Assembly: GCF_049999945.1 (NCBI RefSeq)
Contig: NZ_JBLYUB010000028.1
Coordinates: 29,622 to 93,621 of the forward strand
Direction of reading: 5' to 3'
Length of the DNA stretch: 64,000 bases
Source: Planosporangium spinosum
Lineage (GTDB): Bacteria > Actinomycetota > Actinomycetes > Mycobacteriales > Micromonosporaceae
In this document: piece by piece, positions 24,816-33,717 of the stretch
Layout: each line of letters starts with the position of its first letter
Numbering within the stretch: the first letter of the stretch is position 1
Position numbers and translations under genes: made by a program
Notes under the pieces: model-generated
The model's input: only the letters and a program-made list of their open reading frames with translations
What the model was told of the DNA's origin: nothing
Databases searched by the model: none

Positions 24816-25772
24816 GTGACGCTCCCTGCGACACAGGCCGAGCCGTCCGCGCCGCGGGCGACGCCACCCATCCCGGGTGGACGTCGCCCGCGGCGCCGGA
24901 TCCGGCGGCTGACCTCGCGTGACATCCTGACGCTGAGCCTCCTGCTCGGCATTCCGGTGCTGCTGGACCTGGCCCTGATCTGGGGCCCGACGGCGACGTC
25001 GGTCCTGCTGTCGTTCACGTCCTGGGACGGGCTGGGCGAGATCAAGCCGGTCGGCACGAAGAACTACCACACGATCTTCGAGGTCTACCCGCTGTTCTGG
25101 CCGGCCGTCCGGCACAACCTGCTGTGGCTGGCGTTCCTCGGGCTGGTCGCCACCCCGCTCGGCATGTTCTTCGCCGTGCTGCTGGACAAGCAGATCCGGT
25201 TCAGCCGCTTCTACCAGAGCGCACTGTTCCTGCCGGTCGTCCTGTCGCTGGCGATCGTGGGCTTCATCGCCCAGCTCGTCTTCTCCCGCGACTACGGCGC
25301 CCTCAACAGCGTGCTGGGGCGTGCCGACCATCCGACCGACTGGCTGGGCGACCCGCACCTCAACATCTGGGTGATGATGATCGCCGCGAGCTGGCGGCAC
25401 GTCGGGTACGTGATGATCCTGTACCTGGCGGGCCTGAAGTCGGTCGACCCGGCGTTGAAGGAGTCGGCCTCGCTCGACGGCGCCAACGAGGCGCAGACCT
25501 TCTTCCGGATCACCTTCCCGACGCTGCGCCCGGTCAACATCATTCTGCTGGTCATCACGGTGATCGAGGGACTGCGCGCGTTCGACGTCGTCTATGTGGT
25601 CAACTCCGGACGCAACGGCCTGGAACTGCTGTCGGTCCTGGTCTTCGACAACATCGTCGGTGAGGCGAGCCGGATCGGGTTCGGATCGGCGCTCGCCGTG
25701 ATCCTGTTCGTGATCAGCCTCGGCTTCATCGTCACGTACCTGTCCAGAATCATGCGCGAGGAGGACCGGTGA
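24816..25772 (+). CDS. ABC sugar transporter permease, MalF-like
   Basis: A 318-residue inner-membrane permease with about six transmembrane helices after a cytoplasmic N-terminus rich in Arg and Pro. The EAA loop that contacts the ATPase reads ESASLDGANEAQTFFRITFP around residues 210-230. GTG start 10 bases after the binding protein stop; its own stop overlaps the next GTG. Confidence 0.88.
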   Translation: MTLPATQAEPSAPRATPPIPGGRRPRRRIRRLTSRDILTLSLLLGIPVLLDLALIWGPTATSVLLSFTSWDGLGEIKPVGTKNYHTIFEVYPLFWPAVRHNLLWLAFLGLVATPLGMFFAVLLDKQIRFSRFYQSALFLPVVLSLAIVGFIAQLVFSRDYGALNSVLGRADHPTDWLGDPHLNIWVMMIAASWRHVGYVMILYLAGLKSVDPALKESASLDGANEAQTFFRITFPTLRPVNIILLVITVIEGLRAFDVVYVVNSGRNGLELLSVLVFDNIVGEASRIGFGSALAVILFVISLGFIVTYLSRIMREEDR

Positions 25773-26683
25773 GCCTGTCGACCGCGACGCTCCAGCCGGC
25801 GGCGGGCCGACCGGTACCGGTGCGGCGCCCGCCGCGCCCCGCCCGGCTGCTGCTGCACGCCTTCCTGATCCTGGTGTCGCTGGGCTGGCTCGCGCCGCTG
25901 GCCCTGGGCGTCTACGCGTCCTTGCGGCCGTACCGCGAGACCGCCCAGGACGGCTACTTCTCGCTGCCGCGCACGCTCACCCTGCACTACTACACCCAGG
26001 CGTGGCACGACGCGGAGCTGACGAAGTACTTCCTCAACACGCTCCTCATCGCCGTCCCCGGCGTGGTCGTCACGCTGTTCCTCGCCTCGTTCGTGGCGTT
26101 CGCCATCACCCGGGTCCGGCTGCGCTTCGGTGTGCCGCTGCTGGTGCTGTTCACCGCCGGCAACCTGCTGCCACCGCAGATCATGGCCGTGCCGCTGTAC
26201 GAGATGTTCAAGCGGGTTCCGTTGCCGGCGGCCATGTCGGACTCGCTGACGCTCTACGACTCGTACTGGGGCGTCATCGCCATCCACGTGGCGTTCCAGA
26301 CCGGGTTCTGCGTGTTCGTGCTGACCAACTACATGCGCACGCTCCCGTACGAGATCACCGAGGCGGCCATCGTGGACGGTGCGGGGGTGTGGCGGCAGTA
26401 CTGGCAGGTCACGCTGCCGCTGTGCCGGCCGGCCCTGGCGGCGCTGGCGACGCTGGAGTTCACCTGGATGTACAACGACTTCCTGTGGGCGCTGGTGCTG
26501 ATGTCCACCGGGGACAAGCTGCCGGTCACCAGCGCGCTCAACAACCTGCGCGGCCAGTTCTTCACCGACTACAACCTGCTGGCGGCGGGCTGCGTCATCG
26601 TCGCGCTGCCCACCATGATCGTGTTCTTCGCGTTGCAGCGACAATTCATCGCCGGGCTGACGCTCGGCGCCAACAAGGGGTGA
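25769..26683 (+). CDS. ABC sugar transporter permease, MalG-like
   Basis: A 304-residue six-helix permease, partner of the preceding gene. The EAA loop is EAAIVDGAGVWRQYWQVTLP around residues 200-219. GTG start overlaps the previous stop (GTGA). Together with the lipoprotein it makes a CUT1-type importer lacking a local ATPase gene. Confidence 0.88.
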   Translation: MSLSTATLQPAAGRPVPVRRPPRPARLLLHAFLILVSLGWLAPLALGVYASLRPYRETAQDGYFSLPRTLTLHYYTQAWHDAELTKYFLNTLLIAVPGVVVTLFLASFVAFAITRVRLRFGVPLLVLFTAGNLLPPQIMAVPLYEMFKRVPLPAAMSDSLTLYDSYWGVIAIHVAFQTGFCVFVLTNYMRTLPYEITEAAIVDGAGVWRQYWQVTLPLCRPALAALATLEFTWMYNDFLWALVLMSTGDKLPVTSALNNLRGQFFTDYNLLAAGCVIVALPTMIVFFALQRQFIAGLTLGANKG

Positions 26684-26690
26684 TGTCCTC

Positions 26691-28025
26691 GTGCCCTTCG
26701 AGACCATCGACGAGGTGCCGGTCGACCCGGCGCGGGCCCGGGTGTACGAGCACGGCTGGCAGAGCTGGAGCCCGACCACCACGTACCCGGCCGACGCCAC
26801 CTCGTGGCGGCCGGTGCGCCCGCCCACCCAGGTCATGTCGTACCGGCCCGGCAGACCGGGGCCGGAGCGCGGCTTCCAGGGCGAGGGGCTGCTCGCCGTC
26901 GACCCGGGCGACGGCGGCGCGGTCCGGCTGTACGCCGCAGGCGACGGGGTGGGCGAGGTGGCGTCGATCCGGGCGTCCCTCGTGGACGGCCGGGTGCGGG
27001 TCAGCGCCGACGGGCCGGTGGAGCAGTCGAGCCACGGATCGATCGAGGGCGGCCTCGCCGCGTGGGGCGACGCGTTCGCCCGTACCGTCGGCGCGGCGCC
27101 GCCGCGGCCGGCGCCGACCGTCTGGTGCTCGTGGTACCACTACTTCACCGAGGTCACCGAGGCCGACGTGGACGAGAACCTGGGCGCGCTCGTCGCGCAC
27201 GACCTTCCGGTCGACGTGGTCCAGGTCGACGACGGCTGGCAGTCCGAGATCGGGGACTGGCTGACCCTGTCCGGCCGGTTCGCCTCGCTGTCCGGGCTGG
27301 TCGGCCGGGTCCGGGACGCGGGCCGGCGCACCGGGATCTGGGTGGCCCCGTTCCTGGTCAGCCAGCGCAGCGAGACCGCCAGGGAGCACCCCGACTGGCT
27401 GCTGCGCGACGCCGCCGGCGACCCGGTGGACGCCGGGTTCAACTGGGACGCGCCGTTGTACGCGCTGGACGCCACGCACCCGGGCGTGCGCGGCTACCTT
27501 ACCGAGGCGTTCACCCGGCTGCGCGGGTACGGCATCGACTATTTCAAGATTGACTTCATCTACGCGGGCGCCCTGGACGGGGTGCGCCACGACGGATCGG
27601 CGCCGCTGGAGGCGTACCGGTCCGGTGTACGCCTGATCCGGGAGGCGATCGGCGCCGAGTCGTACCTGCTCGGCTGCGGCGCGCCGATCCTGCCCAGCGT
27701 CGGCCTGGTCGACGCGATGCGGGTCTCCGCCGACGTCGCGCCGACGTACGAGCCGGCCGACGGCGACGCGTCGCAGCCGTCCCAGTACGGCGCGACCATC
27801 TCCACCGTGGGCCGGGCCTGGCAGCACGGCCGGTTCTGGGTCAACGACCCGGACTGCGTCGTGGCCCGCCCGCAGATCGAGCGGCGGGCGGAGTGGGCCG
27901 AGGTGGTGGCCCGCTACGGCGGCCTGCGCGCCTCGTCGGACCGGATCGCGGCGCTCGACGACTGGGGCCTGGAGACCACGCGCCGCCTGCTGACCGAGGT
28001 GCCCCCGCCCACCCCGTTCTCATGA
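26691..28025 (+). CDS. alpha-galactosidase, GH36-type
   Basis: A 444-residue clan GH-D enzyme without signal peptide. The N-terminal part has GWQSWSP, the barrel has PTVWCSWYHYF and VQVDDGWQ, the nucleophile is D288 in YFKIDF and the acid/base is D348 in RVSADV. It is shorter than most GH36 enzymes (about 700 residues) because the N-terminal beta-sandwich is reduced. It would cleave alpha-galactosides brought in by the adjacent importer; released galactose would then enter GalK and GalT. GTG start seven bases after the permease stop. Confidence 0.83.
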   Translation: MPFETIDEVPVDPARARVYEHGWQSWSPTTTYPADATSWRPVRPPTQVMSYRPGRPGPERGFQGEGLLAVDPGDGGAVRLYAAGDGVGEVASIRASLVDGRVRVSADGPVEQSSHGSIEGGLAAWGDAFARTVGAAPPRPAPTVWCSWYHYFTEVTEADVDENLGALVAHDLPVDVVQVDDGWQSEIGDWLTLSGRFASLSGLVGRVRDAGRRTGIWVAPFLVSQRSETAREHPDWLLRDAAGDPVDAGFNWDAPLYALDATHPGVRGYLTEAFTRLRGYGIDYFKIDFIYAGALDGVRHDGSAPLEAYRSGVRLIREAIGAESYLLGCGAPILPSVGLVDAMRVSADVAPTYEPADGDASQPSQYGATISTVGRAWQHGRFWVNDPDCVVARPQIERRAEWAEVVARYGGLRASSDRIAALDDWGLETTRRLLTEVPPPTPFS

Positions 28026-28074
28026 TCACGGAAACTCTTCCGTGCCGGGACACGGAGAAGTTTCCGTGATCATG
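28021..28074. terminator. long hairpin spanning the alpha-galactosidase stop codon
   Basis: CATGATCACGGAAACT...CCGTG on the left pairs with CACGG...AGTTTCCGTGATCATG on the right over about 24 pairs with a six-base loop. The stop codon TGA lies inside the left arm and the hairpin also ends the convergent helicase gene, so it serves as a bidirectional terminator. Confidence 0.65.
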
Positions 28075-30277
28075 GTGAAGGGGGCAGCCAGGAGTCGTCG
28101 GTGCCGACGGTGACCAGGCGCTGGGTGGCCCGCGACAGGGCGACGTAGAGGGTCCGCACACCGGAGCGCCCCTCGTCGCGGATCGCGGCGGGCTCGACGA
28201 GGACCACGCCGTCGTACTCCATGCCCTTGGCCTCCAGGCTGCCGACCACCTGGAGGCGCTCGGAGTCCACGTCGGGCAGCCAGCCGGCGACCTCGGCCCG
28301 GGCGGCCATCGACGTGATCACGCCGACCGTGCCGGCGACCTCGCCGAGCATCTTCGCCACCGCCTCGCGGGTCGCCGCCGGCAGGTCGGCCGCGGCCACC
28401 CGCGCGTGCCGCGGCGGTACGCCCGACGAGCGCACCGCGGTCGGCAGCTCCAGCCGCGGCTCGGCGCGCCGGATCACCGCGGCGGCCAGGTCGAAGATCT
28501 CGGCGGCGTTACGGTAGTTGGTGGTGAGCGTGTACTCGCTGCGCCGCCGCGACCCGATCGCCGCCTCCATCGCCCGCCGGGCCTCGCCCGGGTCGCCCCA
28601 CGCGGCCTGCGCCGGGTCGCCCACGATCGTCCAGCTCGCGTGCGGTCCCCGCCGCCCGATCATCCGCCACTGCATCGGCGAGACGTCCTGCGACTCGTCC
28701 ACCACGATATGGGCGTAGTCGCGGTAGTCCTCCGGGCGTTCGGTCGCGACCGCGCGGGTCGCGGCCATCCGGTCGGCGTACGTGGTGACCTCGCGGATGC
28801 CGTCGACGACGTGGAACGGGTCCCGGCGCGGCCGCTTGCGGACCGGCGGCGTGCCGAGCAGGTCGTCGAGCTCGTCGAGCAGCGCCACGTCGGCGACGGT
28901 CCACTCCGCCTCGGCGTCCCGCGCGTACGACTCCGCCAGCCGGTCTATCTCGACCCGGGACAGGATGCCGTCGCACGACCGGCGCAGCCGCGCCGGATCG
29001 GCCAGCCAGCCCAGGACGGTCTGCGGGGCCAGGATCGGCCACCAGGCGCCCATGAACCGGATGAACTCCCGGTTCGAGGCGATCTCCGAGGCGAACTCCG
29101 CGCGCTCCTGCCGGCGGTGCCTGGGCAGCAGCTCCACGCTCTGGCGCCACAGCGCGTCCAGCACATGGCCGGCGGCCTTCGCCCGTACCGCGTTGCGCTT
29201 GAGGCCCGGGGCCAGCAGGTCACGCCGGATCCCGTCCAGGGCGTGGCGGTTCAGTTCGAGCAGCTGGCCGCGGTAGAGCAGGCGGAACCGGTCGGGCGAG
29301 CCGGGTACGGCGTCCCGGGCGGCCCGGCCCAGCACCCGGCTCATGCGCAGCGACCCCTTGATCGCGGCGGTCTCGTCGTCGTCGTGCCGGGTGGCGCTGA
29401 CGTTCTCCACGACCTGGCCCAGCGAGCGCAGGGTGACGGTCTCCTCGCCCAGCGACGGCAGCACCCGGCTGACGTAGTTGACGAACACCTCCGACGGGCC
29501 GACCACCAGCACGCCGCCGCTTTCGAACCGGTTGCGGTCGGCGTACAGCAGGTACGCCGCCCGGTGCAGCGCCACGGCGGTCTTGCCGGTGCCCGGGCCG
29601 CCGCGCACGATGGTCACCCCGAGCGCGGGGGAGCGGATCGCGTCGTCCTGCTCGCGCTGGATCGTCGCGACGATGTCGCGCATGCCGCGGCCGGTGGCGC
29701 GGCTGAGCGTGGCCAGCAGCGCACCGTCGCCGATGACCGGCATGTCCGCCGGCGCGGCGGTCGGGTCGAGCAGGTCGTCCTCGACGTCGACGACGGTCTC
29801 GCCGGAGCTGCGCAGCGTACGGCGGCGCACGACGCCCATCCGGTCGGTCGGGGTGGCCCGGTAGAAGGGCGCCGCCGCCGGCGCCCGCCAGTCGACGACC
29901 AGGGAGTCGTGCGCCTCGTCGCGCAGCCCGAGGCGGCCGATGTAGCGCGCCTCGCCGCCGGGCACGGCCGGGGAGACCGGGCTGGTGTACTCGTCGCTGC
30001 GCCGGACGTCCGGGCCCAGGTCGAGGCGGCCGAAAACCAGCCCCTCGTACTCGGCGTCGAGCGCGTGCCGGCGGCGGGCGGCGTGGTAGACCATGGCGTC
30101 GCGCTCGACATAGGCGCCGAAGGTGCCGACGCGGGCCAGGCCGTAGCCGGCCTTCTCCGCCTCCGCGACGCTGCGGCGCAGCTCACCCAGCCGGGCGTAC
30201 ACCCGGTCGACGTAGCGTTGCTCGTTGTCGATCTCAGACCGGCGGACGGGATCGGAGTCGGGGACAGGGACGGACAA
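28070..30277 (-). CDS. HelD/HelR-like RNA polymerase-associated helicase
   Basis: A superfamily 1 UvrD-like protein of about 735 residues. The N-terminal coiled-coil (EQRYVDRVYARLGELRRSV) is the HelD secondary-channel arm; Walker A is GGPGTGKTAVALHR, Walker B region IVVDESQDVSPMQW, and motif VI VALSRATQRL. HelD removes or recycles stalled RNA polymerase; the actinomycete paralogue HelR also confers rifamycin tolerance. A TTG at this start has GGAG about six bases upstream; an ATG 66 bases earlier is possible but lacks a ribosome site. Convergent with the alpha-galactosidase. Confidence 0.85.
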   Translation of the reverse strand: MSVPVPDSDPVRRSEIDNEQRYVDRVYARLGELRRSVAEAEKAGYGLARVGTFGAYVERDAMVYHAARRRHALDAEYEGLVFGRLDLGPDVRRSDEYTSPVSPAVPGGEARYIGRLGLRDEAHDSLVVDWRAPAAAPFYRATPTDRMGVVRRRTLRSSGETVVDVEDDLLDPTAAPADMPVIGDGALLATLSRATGRGMRDIVATIQREQDDAIRSPALGVTIVRGGPGTGKTAVALHRAAYLLYADRNRFESGGVLVVGPSEVFVNYVSRVLPSLGEETVTLRSLGQVVENVSATRHDDDETAAIKGSLRMSRVLGRAARDAVPGSPDRFRLLYRGQLLELNRHALDGIRRDLLAPGLKRNAVRAKAAGHVLDALWRQSVELLPRHRRQERAEFASEIASNREFIRFMGAWWPILAPQTVLGWLADPARLRRSCDGILSRVEIDRLAESYARDAEAEWTVADVALLDELDDLLGTPPVRKRPRRDPFHVVDGIREVTTYADRMAATRAVATERPEDYRDYAHIVVDESQDVSPMQWRMIGRRGPHASWTIVGDPAQAAWGDPGEARRAMEAAIGSRRRSEYTLTTNYRNAAEIFDLAAAVIRRAEPRLELPTAVRSSGVPPRHARVAAADLPAATREAVAKMLGEVAGTVGVITSMAARAEVAGWLPDVDSERLQVVGSLEAKGMEYDGVVLVEPAAIRDEGRSGVRTLYVALSRATQRLVTVGTDDSWLPPSP

Positions 30278-30410
30278 GCGGACTCCAGCGGTCGGGAACG
30301 GGCCATGGCGAGCGTACGCAGTGTGGCGGCAAAATCCGATCATTCGCCGGGACGATGTCGGGGATCCCCACGGTCAGTGTCCGCACGGTGCGCCACGGGC
30401 GCCCGATCGG

Positions 30411-31067
30411 TCATCCGGCGGTGGTCGTCCGCTCCTTCGCCGGCGGGGTATCCGCCTCCTCGTGCGCGCGCCGGAGGGCCCGGCGCTTCAGGTACATCGT
30501 CGTTGCCAGGCCGACGAGCAGGGCGACGACCAGCGCCAGCCAGGAGAACTGCTTGAGCCAGCGCTCGGCGGCCCGCCCGGCGTAGAAGATCGCAAAGGTC
30601 GTGCCGTACGCCCAGACGACACCGCCGGCCGCGTTGGCGAGCAGGAACTTCGGGTACGGCACCCGCAGCGCGCCCGCGAGCGGCCCCGCGAGGATGCGCA
30701 GCAGCGCCACGAACCGGCCGAAGAACACCGCCCACACGCCGTGGCGGGCGAAGACGCGCTCGGCGTGGGCCAGGTGCGCCGGGCCGAAGTGCTTCGGGAA
30801 CCGCCGGCCGAACCGCTCCAGGACCGCGCGACCGCCGCGCCGGCCCACCGCGTACCCGATCGAGTCGCCGACGATCGCGCCGACCGACGCGGCGAGGCCG
30901 ACGAACCACGGGTTGGTCAGCCCCTGTGCGGCCAGCAGCGACGCGCAGACCAGCGTGATCTCGCCGGGCAGCGGGATGCCCATGCTCTCGACACCGATGA
31001 CGAGGGAGACGACCGCGTAGATCGCGAACGGGGACAGGTGGGCCATCCATGCCTCGACAAAGTGCAT
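30411..31067 (-). CDS. DedA family membrane protein
   Basis: A 218-residue membrane protein with about five hydrophobic segments. DedA/VTT features are GIPLPGEITLVCASLLA near residue 31, GDSIGYAVGRRGG and the signature FFGRFVALLRILAGPLAGALRVPY around 115-138. The family scrambles or transports phospholipids, including undecaprenyl phosphate carriers. The C-terminus is a charged cytoplasmic tail. ATG follows GGGAGGAG. Confidence 0.87.
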   Translation of the reverse strand: MHFVEAWMAHLSPFAIYAVVSLVIGVESMGIPLPGEITLVCASLLAAQGLTNPWFVGLAASVGAIVGDSIGYAVGRRGGRAVLERFGRRFPKHFGPAHLAHAERVFARHGVWAVFFGRFVALLRILAGPLAGALRVPYPKFLLANAAGGVVWAYGTTFAIFYAGRAAERWLKQFSWLALVVALLVGLATTMYLKRRALRRAHEEADTPPAKERTTTAG

Positions 31068-31226
31068 GATGTCTCCTCCCGCGCCGCCGGTCGGCCGCCG
31101 TTCGGGAGTTTACGCGGGTACGGGCCAGTGCGGACCGCCCGCGTGAGCCATGTCCGGGTACCGTCCGGGCCCACCCCGAGGCGGCCGTTCGGTCCGCGTC
31201 CGGGGGAACCCCGACGGCGGTCCGGC

Positions 31227-32216
31227 TCACGCCGCCGCGGCGGCGTCACCCGGCGTCCGGTCGCGCGGGTCCGGGCGCGGCGCGATGCTGGGCACGCCCA
31301 CGGCCCGCTGGCAGACCCGGGCGATCGCGCCGGTGACCTCCTCGGGACACTCCAGCGGCAGCATGTGCCCGGCGTCCGGGAAGGTCAGGTGCTCGGCGCC
31401 GGGCAGGGCGGCGACGATGGTGTCGGCGCAGGTGCTCGGGGTCAGCCGGTCCTGCCCGCCGACGAGCACGGCGGCCGGCAGGGTCGCCATGTGCACCAGC
31501 GCGTCGACCCGGTGCTGCTCCTCGAACCAGGGCCGGAAACCGCCGATGGTGGCGAGCCGGGCGCTGCCGATCATGCCGATCGTCAGGCGTACGGCGGCGG
31601 GGTCGGCGACCCGGCCGAAGCCGAAGAACCGGATGCCGGGGGAGAGCACCGGCATGACGGTGCGGTGCAGCCGCCACGGCCCGGACCGGGCCAGCAGCGC
31701 GGCGCCGGTGAGCTCCAGCGCGCGCACCACCCGCGCCACGCCCGGAGCCAGCCCGTACGTGGTGTGCGTGGTGCCCTCGGCGGTCGTGCACATGAGCACG
31801 ACACCGGCGACCCGCTCGGTGAACTCGGCCGAGTGGCGGTGGGCGTACTCCATGATCGTCATACCGCCCATCGAGTGGCCGGCGAGGACGATCCGCCCCT
31901 CGGGTACCCGCTCGTGCAGGACAGCGTGCAGGTCGTCGGCGAGCTGTGCGAGCGTCGTCGTGGCCCGCGGGCAGGCCGTGGACCTGCCGTGCCCGCGCAG
32001 GTCGAACGCCAGGATCCGGACCGGGGCGCCCAGTTCGGCCGGCAGGTCGGCGATCTGTCGGCGCCACAGCCGGGCGTCGAGCGTCCAGCCGTGCAGGAAT
32101 ACGACAGTCAGGGGACTCGCGGGATCGCCGTGCTCCTCGATGTGGAGACGCACCCCGTCCGGGAGGCAGACCGTGGTGTCCGTGGCCATGCCTTTCGTTA
32201 CCCGTGCGGTGTTCAT
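31227..32216 (-). CDS. alpha/beta hydrolase
   Basis: A 329-residue hydrolase of the alpha/beta fold. Oxyanion HG at 42-43, nucleophile S115 in GHSMGG, acid in GGQDRLTP and histidine in DAGHMLPLE near the C-terminus. No signal peptide. An internal ATG at 32189 could be the true start, as the first nine residues carry no fold. A GTAACTAS tandem repeat lies just upstream. Substrate unknown. Confidence 0.82.
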   Translation of the reverse strand: MNTARVTKGMATDTTVCLPDGVRLHIEEHGDPASPLTVVFLHGWTLDARLWRRQIADLPAELGAPVRILAFDLRGHGRSTACPRATTTLAQLADDLHAVLHERVPEGRIVLAGHSMGGMTIMEYAHRHSAEFTERVAGVVLMCTTAEGTTHTTYGLAPGVARVVRALELTGAALLARSGPWRLHRTVMPVLSPGIRFFGFGRVADPAAVRLTIGMIGSARLATIGGFRPWFEEQHRVDALVHMATLPAAVLVGGQDRLTPSTCADTIVAALPGAEHLTFPDAGHMLPLECPEEVTGAIARVCQRAVGVPSIAPRPDPRDRTPGDAAAAA

Positions 32217-32218
32217 AC

Positions 32219-32234
32219 GTAACTAGGTAACTAC
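32219..32234. promoter_or_regulatory. tandem GTAACTAG-GTAACTAC element
   Basis: Two adjoining 8-mers GTAACTAG and GTAACTAC directly upstream of the hydrolase start and divergent from carbonic anhydrase. Possible operator or -10-like element in the shared promoter region. Confidence 0.35.
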
Positions 32235-32316
32235 ATGTGGATCCGTGTGGGTGATCACCGTCGCAATATTGCCGTTTCGGCTGGCATATCCCGGCCTGAG
32301 GCCCAATCCTGGAGAG

Positions 32317-32973
32317 ATGATCGGCAGCCCGCGGCCCGACGAGTCCCCGTCCGCCGCGGCGGCGCGTGCCGCCGCGCAGTCCCCGCCGGACCTGGCCACA
32401 CCGTTGGCCGAGCTACTCGCCGGCAATCAACGGTTCGCGGCCGGGCGGCCGCGGTTCGGCCATCGCGTGGACGCGCCGCGCGCGCGTACCCCGGAGCACC
32501 GTCCGTGGGCGCTCGTGGTCGGCTGCCTGGACTCGCGGGTACCCCCGGAGGCCGTCCTCGACCAGGACTTCGGCTCGATCGTCGTGGTGCGTACCGGCGG
32601 CCACGTGCTCGACGAGGCCGGGCTGGGCTCGGTCGAGTTCTGCGTCGCCGTGTTCGGCGTCCCGCTGGTCCTCGTGCTCGGCCACCAGTACTGCGGCGCG
32701 GTCGGCGCGACGGTCGACGCCGTCGACGCCGGTACCCGCCCGGAGGGGCCGATGCGGTCGCTGGTGGACGAGATCGCGCCGTCGGTGGACCGGGGCGACC
32801 CCGCCGACCGGTCGGCGCGCGTGGACCGGGCGGTGGACCGGCACATCAGCCGTACCGTGTCGGCCTTGTCGGAACTGGCCGTGGTGCGCGACCGGCTCGC
32901 CGCCGGCGCGCTGGAGGTCGTCGGTGCGCGCTACCAGGTGGACACCGGCCAGGTGCGCGTCCTCGGCCGGTAG
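32317..32973 (+). CDS. beta-class carbonic anhydrase
   Basis: A 218-residue zinc enzyme that interconverts carbon dioxide and bicarbonate. Zinc ligands are C70 (in GCLDSR, with catalytic D72-R74 dyad), H123 and C126 in HQYCGAV. N-terminal 20 residues are Ala-rich and have no signal features. The ATG with GGAGAG upstream is preferred to an earlier GTG that only adds an unstructured segment. Bicarbonate supply would suit the acyl-CoA carboxylase reaction encoded further along, but they are not linked genetically. Confidence 0.88.
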   Translation: MIGSPRPDESPSAAAARAAAQSPPDLATPLAELLAGNQRFAAGRPRFGHRVDAPRARTPEHRPWALVVGCLDSRVPPEAVLDQDFGSIVVVRTGGHVLDEAGLGSVEFCVAVFGVPLVLVLGHQYCGAVGATVDAVDAGTRPEGPMRSLVDEIAPSVDRGDPADRSARVDRAVDRHISRTVSALSELAVVRDRLAAGALEVVGARYQVDTGQVRVLGR

Positions 32974-33033
32974 CCGCCGGCGGCGAGCGCGCACGGATAC
33001 GGCGTGCCCGGCCGCCGCGTCCCGGAGACGACG

Positions 33034-33068
33034 AGAGGGCGCCCCGCGGTAACCGCGGGGCGCCCTCT
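33034..33068. terminator. perfect 17-pair hairpin between convergent genes
   Basis: AGAGGGCGCCCCGCGGT and its exact reverse complement are separated by a single base. It lies between the carbonic anhydrase stop and the convergent small-protein gene, so it most likely stops transcription from both sides. Confidence 0.75.
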
Positions 33069-33088
33069 GACGTCGATGAGCGGCCGGC

Positions 33089-33421
33089 TCAGCTCTCGCC
33101 GAAGACGCCGGCCTCGACCAGTCGCTTCTCGGTGGCGTCCCAACCGTGGTCGGGGTTGGCCTCGTTCAGCGCGCCCAGCTCGGCGCGGATCTTGGCGGCG
33201 TGGCCGGCGGCGGCCAGCGTGCGGATCTCCTCGACGAAAGCCTCGGAGTCGGTGCGCAGGTGGACCGTCTTGCCGTTGGTGAGGTTACGCACGTACGCGT
33301 TGCGGCCCTTGTTGAGCGGAATGACGTACTTGAACTCGCCAAGCACGCTCAGGGCACCATTGGCGCCGGCCTGGCCTGCGCGGACTGAGGCGCGCGCGGT
33401 CTTGGAGGTGTTGCTCGCCAC
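33089..33421 (-). CDS. conserved actinobacterial small protein, unknown function
   Basis: A 110-residue soluble protein. The middle LGEFKYVIPLNKGRNAYVRN and LTNGKTVHLRTDSEAFVEEI is the recognisable conserved core found, to my knowledge, in many actinomycetes; the role is not known. The GTG start has AAGGAG eight bases upstream. N-terminus is Ser/Thr/Ala-rich. Single-gene unit. Confidence 0.75.
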   Translation of the reverse strand: MASNTSKTARASVRAGQAGANGALSVLGEFKYVIPLNKGRNAYVRNLTNGKTVHLRTDSEAFVEEIRTLAAAGHAAKIRAELGALNEANPDHGWDATEKRLVEAGVFGES

Positions 33422-33717
33422 GGGCGGGACTCCTTGCACAAAGAAGCGGGATCGAAGAAACGCGGCACAGGGCGCCGAGGAAACTGTACACGACCACGTT
33501 GGGTGATCTCATCCTCAGCAGTGCCTACCGGGCGTCTCGCCTTGCGTTACGCACCGGTCACCAGTTACCTGAACGGGTACCGGGCGTTAGATATTTCGTC
33601 AGGAGCCAGCCCTGTCGTTCACTGGCGCGCCGCCGGCTACAACCGTCATCATGAACACGGTCCTTTCGAGATCGAGGTCGTAGGGGAAGACGCACCTCGG
33701 CTCCCGGGAGGTCCACC

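Noticed and set aside
30278..30411. Rifamycin-associated element upstream of the HelR-like gene
   Set aside because: No convincing match to the inverted-repeat element I recall was found in this short region.
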